In this document: positions 15,069 to 22,630 of the stretch, piece after piece | Layout of the letters: each line of letters opens with the position of its first letter | Position numbering within the stretch: position 1 is the stretch's first letter | Assembly (NCBI GenBank): GCA_044222225.1 | Contig: JBGANR010000006.1 | Location: 124,001 to 188,000, forward strand | Source of the DNA: JBGANR01 sp044222225 | GTDB lineage: Bacteria; Actinomycetota; Actinomycetes; Mycobacteriales; Mycobacteriaceae | Reading direction: 5' to 3' | DNA length: 64,000 nt | Program-made: the position numbers and the translations under genes | The notes under the pieces: model-generated | The model's database searches: none | Seen by the model: only the letters and a program-made list of their open reading frames with translations | What the model was told of the DNA's origin: nothing

Positions 15069-15111
15069 CTTCCCAAGCTGAATACGCAGGTCGATTCCCG
15101 TCATCGGCTCC
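15069..15111. repeat. attR core
   Basis: A 43-base copy of the tRNA-Gly 3' half. It differs from attL by A for G in GCAGG and by loss of one T in the T-loop, so it could not form a functional T arm. Confidence 0.9.
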
Positions 15112-15136
15112 GCCAGGTCAGACCAGGTTTCTGGCG
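15111..15136 (+). terminator. Displaced host tRNA terminator
   Basis: CGCCAG (15111-15116) pairs with CTGGCG (15131-15136), with GGTC-A-GACC stacked inside. It directly follows attR, where the original tRNA-Gly terminator would have stood before insertion. Confidence 0.4.
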
Positions 15137-15349
15137 CACTATCCACTGTCGCCGACGCGTGAAACAAGCACCGACACACCCTTCGTGCTATTTGGGTCGT
15201 GTACGAACGGAGTACAGGCGCCGAACGGCCTTCTCACCCCTAGCTAAACCCTCGCCGCACCGCATCGAAACCCGTACTCGATCATAGAGCCGACGGCGGT
15301 GCTGCCGTCACGGATCGCCACGCGCCCCGGCGCGAGAAGGAGTCGAGGG

Positions 15350-16234
15350 ATGTCGCCGCGCGGCTGGTTCCTGTTCACGTCGCTCGGAGTGATCTGGGGT
15401 GTCCCGTACATGTTCATCCGGATCGCCGTCGGGGAGTTCGATCCGCTGATCGTCGCCGCGGGCCGGACGTTCATCGGCGCGCTGCTGCTCCTGCCGATCG
15501 CACTGCACCGCCGCGCGATCGGGCCGGCACTTCGCGCCTGGCCGTGGCTGCTGGTGTTCACCGGCGTCGAGATCGTCGGGCCGTGGTTGCTGCTCGGCCA
15601 CGCCGAGACCGTGTTGACCAGCGCGACCACCGGGCTGCTGCTCGCCGTGACGCCGCTCGTCTCGATCGTCGTCGCGGTGACCATGAGGGTCGACCACGTC
15701 GACCGGATACGCCTCCTGGGCCTCGCCATCGGTCTCGCCGGAGTCGTCAGCGTCGTGGGATTCGACATCGACCTCACGAATCTGCCGGCCGTCGCCGCGG
15801 TCGGCGCGACGGCGGTGGGCTACGCCCTCGGGCCGATGATCATCGCGCGCAAGCTCGCAGACGTGCCGCCGATCGGCGTCATCACCACCTCGCTGGCCAT
15901 CGCCACGATCATCTACGCGCCGGCCGCGGCGTTCGTGTGGCCGACGCGCTGGCCGACGGCACCGACCGTGTCGATCGTGGTCCTCGGCGTGATCTGCACG
16001 GCCATCGCGTTCGTCTTCCTCTTCGCACTCGTCGCCGAAGCCGGTCCGACGCGTACGAGCGTCATCACCTACCTCAACCCCGTGGTCGCGATCGCGCTCG
16101 GCGTCGCCGTCCTCGGCGAGCCGCTGACCGCCGGCATGCTCGTCGGATTCGGCTTCGTCCTCGTCGGATCGGTGCTGGCGACGCGTCGTTCCCGCCGCGC
16201 GGACGCCTCGTCACCGGAGCCTGCGGCGGCGTGA
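15350..16234 (+). CDS. EamA-family (DMT) exporter
   Basis: An integral membrane protein of 294 aa with about ten hydrophobic helices in two EamA repeats (about 8-135 and 150-280). Typical stretches are LGVIWGVPYMFIRIAVGEFD, the RTFIGALLLLP helix, TSATTGLLLAVTPLVSIVVA at the end of repeat 1, and TSVITYLNPVVAIALGVAVL with GEPLTAGMLVGFGFVLVGS in repeat 2. The family exports metabolites such as amino acids; the substrate here is not predictable. ATG 15350 is chosen for GAGAAGGAG upstream; an ATG-like start at 15299 adds only basic residues. It is the first host gene to the right of the element. Confidence 0.88.
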   Translation: MSPRGWFLFTSLGVIWGVPYMFIRIAVGEFDPLIVAAGRTFIGALLLLPIALHRRAIGPALRAWPWLLVFTGVEIVGPWLLLGHAETVLTSATTGLLLAVTPLVSIVVAVTMRVDHVDRIRLLGLAIGLAGVVSVVGFDIDLTNLPAVAAVGATAVGYALGPMIIARKLADVPPIGVITTSLAIATIIYAPAAAFVWPTRWPTAPTVSIVVLGVICTAIAFVFLFALVAEAGPTRTSVITYLNPVVAIALGVAVLGEPLTAGMLVGFGFVLVGSVLATRRSRRADASSPEPAAA

Positions 16235-16250
16235 CAGGACCACAAACAGG

Positions 16251-16270
16251 GTTGCAGTTATAAGTGCAAC
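16251..16270. promoter_or_regulatory. Operator palindrome of the toxin-antitoxin operon
   Basis: GTTGCAGTTATAAGTGCAAC is a 20-bp palindrome except at one symmetric pair and has TTATAA at its centre. It lies about 57 bases before the antitoxin start and probably overlaps the -10 (TATAAG). The antitoxin's HTH is the likely ligand. Confidence 0.6.
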
Positions 16271-16326
16271 TCCGTACGGTGGGCGGAGCAATCATGTTCA
16301 CGTAGGTGAGACCACAAGGAGGCGCG

Positions 16327-16776
16327 ATGACCATGTCGCTGAACAGGTCCACCGTGACGTTCGAGAACGAGGCCATCGAGCAGGCACGGACGTTCAAGGC
16401 CGACTTCGCCTGGCCGCAGGACGCCCCCGGGCCGGTCACCCTGCTGGGACGCGATGACCGTCCGGTCACCCTGCCCCGCGAAGTGGCGGTCGTCTTCGGT
16501 GCCGTCCTCGACGCGATGGCCCGCGGCGGAACCGTCACCATCAGCACGGTGCCGGAAGAGATGACCACGTCGTACGCGGCTGATCAGTTGAGCATCTCGC
16601 GCCCGACCTTGATGAAGATGATCGAACGCGGCGAGATCCCTGCGCACCGCGTCGGCACGCACTGGCGGCTGTACACGAAGGACGTGATGGCCGCCCTCGA
16701 AGTCCGGCGGCAGGCGGAGTTCGCAGCCTTCCTCGAGCGACGCGATCTGGACGAAGAGCTGGGAATCGATACATAA
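16327..16776 (+). CDS. HTH-type antitoxin of a PIN toxin-antitoxin pair
   Basis: A protein of 149 aa from ATG 16327 behind AAGGAGG. The N-terminal part (TVTFENEAIEQARTFKADFA) is probably the toxin-binding and dimerising section. Residues about 80-125 form an excisionase-family HTH (TTSYAADQLSISRPTLMKMI, wing AHRVGTHWRLY). A C-terminal helix (VRRQAEFAAFLERRDLDEEL) follows. HTH proteins of this kind pair with PIN toxins in actinobacteria and autorepress the operon. The toxin gene follows 39 bases later. Confidence 0.8.
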   Translation: MTMSLNRSTVTFENEAIEQARTFKADFAWPQDAPGPVTLLGRDDRPVTLPREVAVVFGAVLDAMARGGTVTISTVPEEMTTSYAADQLSISRPTLMKMIERGEIPAHRVGTHWRLYTKDVMAALEVRRQAEFAAFLERRDLDEELGIDT

Positions 16777-16791
16777 CGCTCGACGCGGCCT

Positions 16792-16825
16792 CCAGAGACA
16801 TGTACGGTTCCCGGCATGTCTCTGG
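16792..16825 (+). promoter_or_regulatory. Hairpin enclosing the toxin start codon
   Basis: CCAGAGACATG (16792-16802) and CATGTCTCTGG (16815-16825) form a perfect 11-bp stem with a 12-base loop. The right arm contains the toxin ATG (16816-16818), so the mRNA hairpin would bury the start codon. Confidence 0.6.
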
Positions 16826-17382
16826 TCAGTCGGGTTCTGCCGGACGCCAACGTATTCTTCTCCCGCACACTCACAGACTGGATTTCGCTGCCCCGCGCGA
16901 TGTCCAATCCCCCGATCTACGAAGTCTGCTGGACCGAGGACATCCTCGCCGAGGCGCGATACACGATCCGCCGCCGCTACCCGGGCCATCCCGATGGCCC
17001 GCTGACCAGGCGATTCGATCGCATCCGTCGCGAGTTCCCGATCGGCCGGATCGACGGCTTCGACGTCGACCCCCTCTGCCACCCCGACCCCGACGACGCG
17101 CACGTCATCAGCGCCGCCCGACACGGCGGAGTCCACTACCTCGTCACGAACGACGCGGGCTTCTTCACTGCCGACACCGCGGAATCGTTCGAGGTCCATA
17201 CCGCCGACTCGTTTCTCGTCCTGCTCGACGACTCCGCACCGACCGTCATCCGCGACGTGACGCACGTGCAGCAGACGTACTTCGAGCGGACGCGAGAACG
17301 CTTCTCGCTCCCGCGAATGCTCGAGTCCGCGGGCGCACCGGAATTCGCCGAGCGCGTCCGCGAGCATCTTCAGCACATCTGA
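16816..17382 (+). CDS. PIN-domain toxin (VapC-like)
   Basis: A protein of 188 aa. The PIN ribonuclease fold shows the acidic residues in LPDANVFFSR (first Asp), CWTEDILAEARYTI (Glu), HPDPDDAHVISAARHG (Asp pair) and YLVTNDAGFF (final Asp). They bind Mg/Mn, and VapC-type toxins cleave tRNA or rRNA. A C-terminal helical extension (about 130-188) is longer than in classic VapC and marks the PIN_3-type subgroup. No good Shine-Dalgarno precedes ATG 16816, and the start sits in a perfect hairpin, so translation is probably low or coupled to the antitoxin. Confidence 0.82.
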   Translation: MSLVSRVLPDANVFFSRTLTDWISLPRAMSNPPIYEVCWTEDILAEARYTIRRRYPGHPDGPLTRRFDRIRREFPIGRIDGFDVDPLCHPDPDDAHVISAARHGGVHYLVTNDAGFFTADTAESFEVHTADSFLVLLDDSAPTVIRDVTHVQQTYFERTRERFSLPRMLESAGAPEFAERVREHLQHI

Positions 17383-17411
17383 AACAGCGACATGCCGTAG
17401 ATTCCCGCCTC

Positions 17412-17852
17412 ATGCGCACCAGGAACGTGGCCGCTCTCGTCGGGCTCGTGATCACCGCCGTCGGCCTCACCGCGTGCGGCTCCGACGAACCCGTCGAGCC
17501 GGTGACCGTCGTCGTGACCTCGACGTCCACGCCGCCGAGTTCGACGACCTTCACCGGCACCACGGCCGCCGTCCCGGAGGCGCCGGCCGTCACGCCTGCG
17601 GCGGCCCCGGTCGGCGAGGGCCTGCCGTGCACGAACATCCGGCAGTTCGGCACCGACGAGAACACCGGCCGCAGCCTCGTGTGCGCCGGAATGGGCGCAG
17701 GGAATCCGTCACGCTGGGTACGTCACGGCGAGGTCGCCGCCGAGATCCACCGCGTCGGCGAGCCCTGCGACCCGGCCCAGGACAACGTCGCCAAAGACGC
17801 CGCCGGCAAGGCCATCATGTGCGGCGGCACCACCTGGGTCTACGGCCCCTGA
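17412..17852 (+). CDS. Hypothetical lipoprotein
   Basis: A protein of 146 aa starting at ATG 17412. The signal peptide MRTRNVAALVGLVITAVGLT ends in the lipobox LTACG. A Ser/Thr/Val/Pro-rich stalk (about 22-65) leads to a small domain with four Cys (LPCTNI, LVCAG, EPCDPA, IMCGG) that could make two disulfides. Small secreted domains like this are common in the group and lack known functions. The 3' end overlaps the converging hydrolase gene by 13 bases. Confidence 0.75.
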   Translation: MRTRNVAALVGLVITAVGLTACGSDEPVEPVTVVVTSTSTPPSSTTFTGTTAAVPEAPAVTPAAAPVGEGLPCTNIRQFGTDENTGRSLVCAGMGAGNPSRWVRHGEVAAEIHRVGEPCDPAQDNVAKDAAGKAIMCGGTTWVYGP

Positions 17853-19063
17853 CCAGCAGGTCTAAGGCCTGACGCTGACAGCACCGATCCCCGACCGTCC
17901 CACCCGAGCCCGAACGCGACCATCGCCCCGACCGTCCACGCCTGCACACGGTTGGCGATCGGCACGTCCACCACCCGGCCGCCGGCGTCGACGGCGTAGA
18001 GCTCCGGGTACCGCCCGAGCTCTCCGACGGCGGCTCGGACGCCGGCCCGCACCCGCTCGGCGTCCGCCGCACGTCCGTGCGCACGCAGCCCGCCCCACGC
18101 GATCCAGTTGTCGAACGGCCACACCGCCCCGCGGTGGTAGTGGGCCCGCCCGAACGCCGGATGATCCGCCGACAACGTCCGGACGCCGGCGTCCGTCAGC
18201 ACGTCGGGCCGCGTCAGCCGATCGGCGGCGGCCTCGGCGGCCGGACCGTCGAGCGCGTCGGCCCACAACAGCCAGCCGAGTTGTGATCCGGCACCGACGA
18301 CCGGCCGGCCGGCACCGTCGAGAGCCATGATCTCCGGGGTGAACACGGCGCCCAGACGCGTCCGGAGCGAGTCCCGCAACCCGGCCCAAAGGCCGGCGTC
18401 CGCGGGATCGAGCCTGGTCAGCGCGTCGAGCGCTGCGACGGCGACGGCCTGGGAGTCGGCGTCGGCCAGCGGTGCCGCGGGCATGGAGCCGTCGGCGTGC
18501 ACGATTCCGCCACCGTCGGGGTCTGCCGCGGGAGCCAGCGCATCCCGCCAGCCCTGCTGCGCCAACCCGCCCGGATGTCGACGCGGACCGCACCGCACGA
18601 AGCCGCCGCCCAGCCGGAGCGCCCGCTCCAGCCACCCGGCCGCGGCGGCCCGAGCGACGGCCAGCTCGGCCTGCAACCCGCGATCGCCGGTCGCATCGAG
18701 CAGCACGAGGAACCACGACGTGGCGTCTGACGTGCCGAAATAGCGGATCCCGCCGTCGCGGACGGGCCAGCCCGCCTCGATCAGCCACGCCGGCGCCACC
18801 GGCCGGTACTCGTGCAGAATCCGGCCCGGCTGCTCCTCGGTCTCCGCGTCGTCGACGACGCCCTGCACGGCGGCCAGCGCCCGTAGCGTCGCGGCGGCGA
18901 CATCGGGACGCACCGGCAGCAGTTGCAGCGCGAAGATCAGCGAGTCCCGGCCGAAGAGCGCGTGGAAGCGGCCCGGGTCGGACGCGTCGACCGGTCGCGA
19001 CGACGCGTAAGCCCAGCCGTCGGGACTCAGCAACTCGTCGGCGGCGCGCAGATGATCGTCCAT
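17840..19063 (-). CDS. Glycogen-debranching-type (alpha/alpha)6 glycoside hydrolase
   Basis: A protein of about 407 aa. It has the pattern of the amylo-alpha-1,6-glucosidase/MGH-like superfamily: FHALFGRDSLIFALQLLPVR near the start (catalytic-barrel entry), EEQPGRILHEYRP, YFGTSDATSWFLVLLDATGD, GWRDALAP, QAVAVAALDALTRL and HYHRGAVWPFDNWIAWGGL. Such enzymes act on alpha-glucans, trehalose-like or mannosylglycerate-like substrates. It is shorter than full debranching enzymes, since the N-terminal domain is missing or not needed. No signal peptide. The start could be ATG 19063 or 19075. Confidence 0.7.
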   Translation of the reverse strand: MDDHLRAADELLSPDGWAYASSRPVDASDPGRFHALFGRDSLIFALQLLPVRPDVAAATLRALAAVQGVVDDAETEEQPGRILHEYRPVAPAWLIEAGWPVRDGGIRYFGTSDATSWFLVLLDATGDRGLQAELAVARAAAAGWLERALRLGGGFVRCGPRRHPGGLAQQGWRDALAPAADPDGGGIVHADGSMPAAPLADADSQAVAVAALDALTRLDPADAGLWAGLRDSLRTRLGAVFTPEIMALDGAGRPVVGAGSQLGWLLWADALDGPAAEAAADRLTRPDVLTDAGVRTLSADHPAFGRAHYHRGAVWPFDNWIAWGGLRAHGRAADAERVRAGVRAAVGELGRYPELYAVDAGGRVVDVPIANRVQAWTVGAMVAFGLGWDGRGSVLSASGLRPAGQGP

Positions 19064-19246
19064 ATCGCGGCCCATCCTCTGCCACCGCGGGCGGTCCGTC
19101 CAGCCGAGGACACGGCCCGTTCATCGCCCGATCTATGAAAACAAATGAAAATCATTCAAGACTATTGCGTATTGAATTGCAGCATGTGACGCTGACGACA
19201 TCACGGCGGACGACATGACGCCCGGCACAGCACGACAGGAGTCTCG

Positions 19247-20236
19247 ATGGCAGTGAAGCTGCAGGACGTCGCCACCGAGGCCGGCGTCTCGCTCGCCACG
19301 GCGTCACGTGCGTTCGGCGCGCCCGAACTCGTCTCCCAGGCCACCCGCAGGCGCGTCGTCGACGCGGCGCTCCGGATCGGCTACGAGCCGCCGGCGCCGC
19401 GTCTCGCCAAGACCTTCGCCGTGATCGTTCCGGACGTCTCCAACTCGGTGTACGCGGCGATGCTGCACGCGATGCAGCAGGAGGCGTGGCCCGGACGGCA
19501 CCGGATGGTGCTCGCCGACTCCTCCGAGGACCCGGCTCGCGAGGTCGAACTGCTGCGCACCGTCGGCCAGGACGTCGACGGCGTCGTCCTGTGCTCCCCG
19601 CGCTCACAGCCGGAGGACGCGGCGGCCGCGGTGCGCGGCACCCCCCTGGTCGTCGTCAACGGCGTCTCCGCCGGCGCGCCCGTCGTCCTCATGGACGTCG
19701 AACTCGGAATCACGCAGACCGTCGAGTACCTGTCCTCACTCGGCCACACGCTGGTCGCCTACGTGCCCGGCCCCGCCGCCTCGTGGGCCGATCGGATGCG
19801 GGGCGATCTGCTCGCCGACCACGCCGGACGACGCGGGCTCGACCTCGTCGTCGTCGGGCACCAGTCGGCGGACATCCGCGGCGGCCGGGCGGCCGCCGCG
19901 GCGGTCGGCGCATCGGGCGCGACGGCGGTGGTCGCCTACAACGATCTCGTCGCGATCGGCGTGCAGGCCGGGCTCGCCGACCTCGGCCGCCGCTGCCCCG
20001 AGGACATCAGCGTCATCGGGATCGACGACATCGACATCGCCGCGGCGTCGAACCCGGGGCTCACGTCGGTGCAGGTCGACACCGTGAAGGCGGGGTCGAT
20101 GAGCCTGCACATCCTGCTCGACGCCATCGACGGCAAACCGGTTCCGCCGAACGCCGTGCGGCTCGGCTCACAGCTGGTCGTCCGGGGATCCACCGCGCCA
20201 CCACCGCCGGGATCCCTCCGCTCCATCAGAAAGTAA
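19247..20236 (+). CDS. LacI-family transcriptional regulator
   Basis: A protein of 329 aa. N-terminal LacI HTH (VKLQDVATEAGVSLATASRA, hinge helix TRRRVVDAALRIGYEPP), then a periplasmic-binding-protein-like effector domain (FAVIVPDVSNSVYAAMLHAM, VDGVVLCSPR, AVVAYNDLVAIGVQAGLADL, DISVIGIDDIDIA). ATG 19247 follows ACGACAGGAG. It stands first in the transporter/ManD operon and 5 bases before the binding-protein gene, so it most likely represses this operon and is released by a sugar acid or its catabolite. The upstream region 19136-19190 is unusually A/T-rich (ATGAAAACAAATGAAAATC) and should hold the promoter and operator. Confidence 0.92.
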   Translation: MAVKLQDVATEAGVSLATASRAFGAPELVSQATRRRVVDAALRIGYEPPAPRLAKTFAVIVPDVSNSVYAAMLHAMQQEAWPGRHRMVLADSSEDPAREVELLRTVGQDVDGVVLCSPRSQPEDAAAAVRGTPLVVVNGVSAGAPVVLMDVELGITQTVEYLSSLGHTLVAYVPGPAASWADRMRGDLLADHAGRRGLDLVVVGHQSADIRGGRAAAAAVGASGATAVVAYNDLVAIGVQAGLADLGRRCPEDISVIGIDDIDIAAASNPGLTSVQVDTVKAGSMSLHILLDAIDGKPVPPNAVRLGSQLVVRGSTAPPPPGSLRSIRK

Positions 20237-20241
20237 CAGTC

Positions 20242-21123
20242 ATGTCCTCTCTTCCCCGCCGATCGCCGCGGGTGCTCGTCTGCGCGATCCTGCTGGCAGT
20301 CGTGGCACTGTTCGCCGCCGCGTGCGGCGAATCCCCGAAAGACCGTCCCAACGCCTTTCCACCCGGCTCGACGATGCACGAGTTGGCCGAGAAGGCGAAG
20401 ATCAGAGTGGGCGCGTCACCCAATCAACCCAGGCTGGCCGAGCTCAATCTCCAGCTCGACTGGGAGGGATTCAACATCGACCTGGCGAAATATCTGGTCG
20501 AATCCCTCGGCATCGACAGCGCCGATATCGAATGGGTCAACACGACGGCCGCCAATCGCATTCCGTTCCTCAAGCAGGACAAGATCGATCTGTTCGCGAC
20601 GGCGTTGGCCATCACCCCCGAACGCGTCAAGACGATCTCCATCGCCGGGCCCTATACCGACGCATCGCCGAGCCTGCTCGTCCGCAAGGCCGACGCCACT
20701 CGATTCACCTCGCTCGACGCCATCCCCCGGGGCACCCGGATCTGCGTCCTGCAGGGCAGCCAGGGGCAGCCCCGCGTCGCGAAGTCCATTCCGCAGGCGG
20801 AGATCTCGGAGTTCAACGCCCTGACCAACTGCGTCCGCGCCCTGGAGCAGCAGAGTGTCGACGCCGTCGACTCGACGGCACCGCTGCTGGCCGGGTTCGC
20901 CGCCGCCAAGCCCGACGAGCTCGCACTGGCGCCGGTGACGTACGGCACCGGGGAGAAATGGGGGATCGGCGTCCGCAAGGACCGGGCGGATCTGTGCCAA
21001 TTCTTCAATGAGCGGCTGCAGAAGGCGTTCGCCGACGGCGTCGTCGAACGATTCTGGCGCGAGCACATGGGCGATTCCGGGCTCGCCGCGCCGAAGGCCC
21101 CGCCGGCGATGACGAGTTGCTGA
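20242..21123 (+). CDS. ABC transporter substrate-binding lipoprotein (SBP_bac_3, PAAT type)
   Basis: A lipoprotein of 293 aa: signal peptide ending in the lipobox FAAACG, then a family-3 binding fold (IRVGASPNQPRLAELN, GFNIDLAKYLVESLGI, NRIPFLKQDKIDLFATALAI, RICVLQGSQGQPRVAKSIPQ, GIGVRKDRADLCQFFNERLQ). Family 3 normally binds polar amino acids. The residue positions that make salt bridges to amino-acid ligands cannot be confirmed by eye. The neighbours (mannonate dehydratase, fructuronate/mannitol dehydrogenase, LacI) suggest a sugar acid as ligand. Confidence 0.88.
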   Translation: MSSLPRRSPRVLVCAILLAVVALFAAACGESPKDRPNAFPPGSTMHELAEKAKIRVGASPNQPRLAELNLQLDWEGFNIDLAKYLVESLGIDSADIEWVNTTAANRIPFLKQDKIDLFATALAITPERVKTISIAGPYTDASPSLLVRKADATRFTSLDAIPRGTRICVLQGSQGQPRVAKSIPQAEISEFNALTNCVRALEQQSVDAVDSTAPLLAGFAAAKPDELALAPVTYGTGEKWGIGVRKDRADLCQFFNERLQKAFADGVVERFWREHMGDSGLAAPKAPPAMTSC

Positions 21124-21148
21124 GCCGGAAGAACGGAGAGAAATCATC

Positions 21149-21796
21149 ATGAAAGCGATCGTCGACAACATCGACGTGTTCTGGAACGGCTTCCTCAAGA
21201 CGCTGCTGCTCGTCGTCCTGTCCGGCTCCCTGTCTCTTGTCGCGGGTGCGATCCTGGCGTCATTCGCCATCTCGCCGGTTCCCGTCCTGCGCGGATTCAG
21301 CACCCTTTACGTGACGGTGATGCGCAACATCCCCGCGGCCGCACATCTGTTCTTCACCATCTTCATCCTGCCGCTCGTCGGCGTCCGGATGACGTTCTTC
21401 ACGCTCGCGACCATCGGCATCACCGTGTACTTCACGGCGTATTACTGCGACGCCGTGTCGTCGGGCATCAACGCCATCGGCAAGGGGCAACTCGAAGCGG
21501 CGCGGGCGATCGGCCTGAGCAAGCTCAAGACCCTACGTCTCATCGTGCTGCCACAGGGACTGCGCAACGCCGTGCCGCCGCTCATCAACACCACCATCGC
21601 TCTCGTCAAGGCGACCGCGATCGCCGGCGTCTTCGGCGTCACCGAGTTGTTCGGCGCGATGCTGCAACTCATCAACACCAACGACAGCGCGGTGATCGCC
21701 CTCATGGTGTTCACCGGACTGCTCTACGGCCTCATCACCATCCCCGCCGGCCTCGTCGCCGGCTACATCGAGCGCAAGGCGGTGTTCGCGTCATGA
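21149..21796 (+). CDS. ABC transporter permease 1 (HisM/GlnP type)
   Basis: A protein of 215 aa with about five membrane helices and the BPD_transp_1 EAA loop LEAARAIGLSKLKTLRLIVL followed by PQGLRNAVPPLINTTIALVK. It starts at ATG 21149, 25 bases after the binding-protein gene, and ends by overlapping permease 2 (ATGA). It should form a heterodimer with permease 2. Confidence 0.93.
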   Translation: MKAIVDNIDVFWNGFLKTLLLVVLSGSLSLVAGAILASFAISPVPVLRGFSTLYVTVMRNIPAAAHLFFTIFILPLVGVRMTFFTLATIGITVYFTAYYCDAVSSGINAIGKGQLEAARAIGLSKLKTLRLIVLPQGLRNAVPPLINTTIALVKATAIAGVFGVTELFGAMLQLINTNDSAVIALMVFTGLLYGLITIPAGLVAGYIERKAVFAS

Positions 21797-22590
21797 CCAC
21801 CATCCTCTTCGAGACCCCGGGGCCTGCCGAACGCCGCAAGACCCTCGGCTGGACCGCGGCCGTCGCCGTCCTGGCGCTCGCCGGTGTCGGCTGGGTACTC
21901 ATGACGCTGGCCGACGCCGGTGTGCTCGACGGCGAGATCTGGGCCGTCCTCGGCCGGGGAGACCTGCTGGTCGCGCTGCTGCACGGCATCCTCTCGACAC
22001 TCCAGGTCGCGGCCTTCACCATCGTGCTGTCGCTCGGCCTCGGCCTGATCCTCGCCCTCGGCAGGATGTCGCGGGCGACGTGGATCAGGGTGCCCGCCCG
22101 CGCCTGGATCGAGGTGCTGCGCGGTCTGCCCGAGCTGCTCCTCATCTTCTTCATCTATCTCGGCGTCCCCGCCGTCACCGGGTTCAACATCAGCACGTTC
22201 TGGGCGCTCGTCGTCGGTCTCGTCCTCTACGAGAGCACGTCGATGGCCGAGGTCTTCCGCGGCGGCTTCCAGGCCCTGCCCAAGGGGCAGACCGAGGCCG
22301 CCCACGCGCTCGGTCTGCGCACCGCCAAGACCCTGCGCTTCATCCTGCTGCCCCAGGTCGTCCGGCAGGTCCTGCCGAGCCTGGTCAGCGAGATGGTCCG
22401 CGTGACGAAGGCGTCGTCGCTCGGCTTCGTCGTCGGCTACACCGACCTGCTGCTGCGCGGCGAACTGGCGATCGAATACCTCGGCGGCGAGTACGCGGCC
22501 CCGGTCTTCACCCTCGTCGCGATCCTCTACGTCGTCATCTGCGTCGGTCTCGGCCGGTTCTCGCAGTTCCTCACCGACCGGCTGCGCTGA
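21793..22590 (+). CDS. ABC transporter permease 2 (HisQ/GlnP type)
   Basis: A protein of 265 aa. A membrane helix (about 17-37) and a short periplasmic segment precede a BPD_transp_1 domain with ARAWIEVLRGLPELLLIFFI and the EAA loop TEAAHALGLRTAKTLRFILL, PQVVRQVLPSLVSEMVRVTK. Overlap of four bases with permease 1 indicates translational coupling. Confidence 0.93.
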   Translation: MTTILFETPGPAERRKTLGWTAAVAVLALAGVGWVLMTLADAGVLDGEIWAVLGRGDLLVALLHGILSTLQVAAFTIVLSLGLGLILALGRMSRATWIRVPARAWIEVLRGLPELLLIFFIYLGVPAVTGFNISTFWALVVGLVLYESTSMAEVFRGGFQALPKGQTEAAHALGLRTAKTLRFILLPQVVRQVLPSLVSEMVRVTKASSLGFVVGYTDLLLRGELAIEYLGGEYAAPVFTLVAILYVVICVGLGRFSQFLTDRLR

Positions 22591-22630
22591 ACCGCCGCCG
22601 TCCCCACGACCAGCACGAACAGGGATTCTC

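Larger units (their letters stand above)
5265..15111. mobile_element. Integrated phage-satellite-like element (9.8 kb) in tRNA-Gly(CCC)
   Basis: The element is bounded by att repeats at 5265-5308 and 15069-15111. The order is integrase and repressor leftward, then rightward excisionase, small genes, DUF2742, DUF3631 ATPase, WhiB-like protein, HTH protein, decoration protein, major capsid protein, scaffold-like protein, terminator and cargo genes. Genes overlap by NTGA and lie tightly packed, as in phages. The size and the DUF2742-DUF3631 pair recall the M. tuberculosis elements phiRv1 and phiRv2. No terminase, portal, maturation protease, tail, holin or endolysin gene is present, and there is little room for one. 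I infer a satellite that builds its own capsid shell and borrows packaging and tails from a helper phage; a decayed prophage is the alternative. Confidence 0.8.
14936..15349. other. Gene-free stretch holding attR
   Basis: This 414-base gap holds the right arm site (14946-14968), a less GC-rich segment (about 14970-15060), attR (15069-15111), the displaced host terminator hairpin (15111-15136) and the leader of the EamA gene. I see no coding frame or RNA gene in the rest. Confidence 0.6.

Noticed and set aside
15061..15111. Second tRNA-Gly gene
   Set aside because: Only the 3' half is present, with a base missing in the T arm and no 5' acceptor strand or D arm. It is the attR copy.
5265..15111. 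Complete temperate prophage
   Set aside because: Too short, and terminase, portal, protease, tail and lysis genes are all missing.
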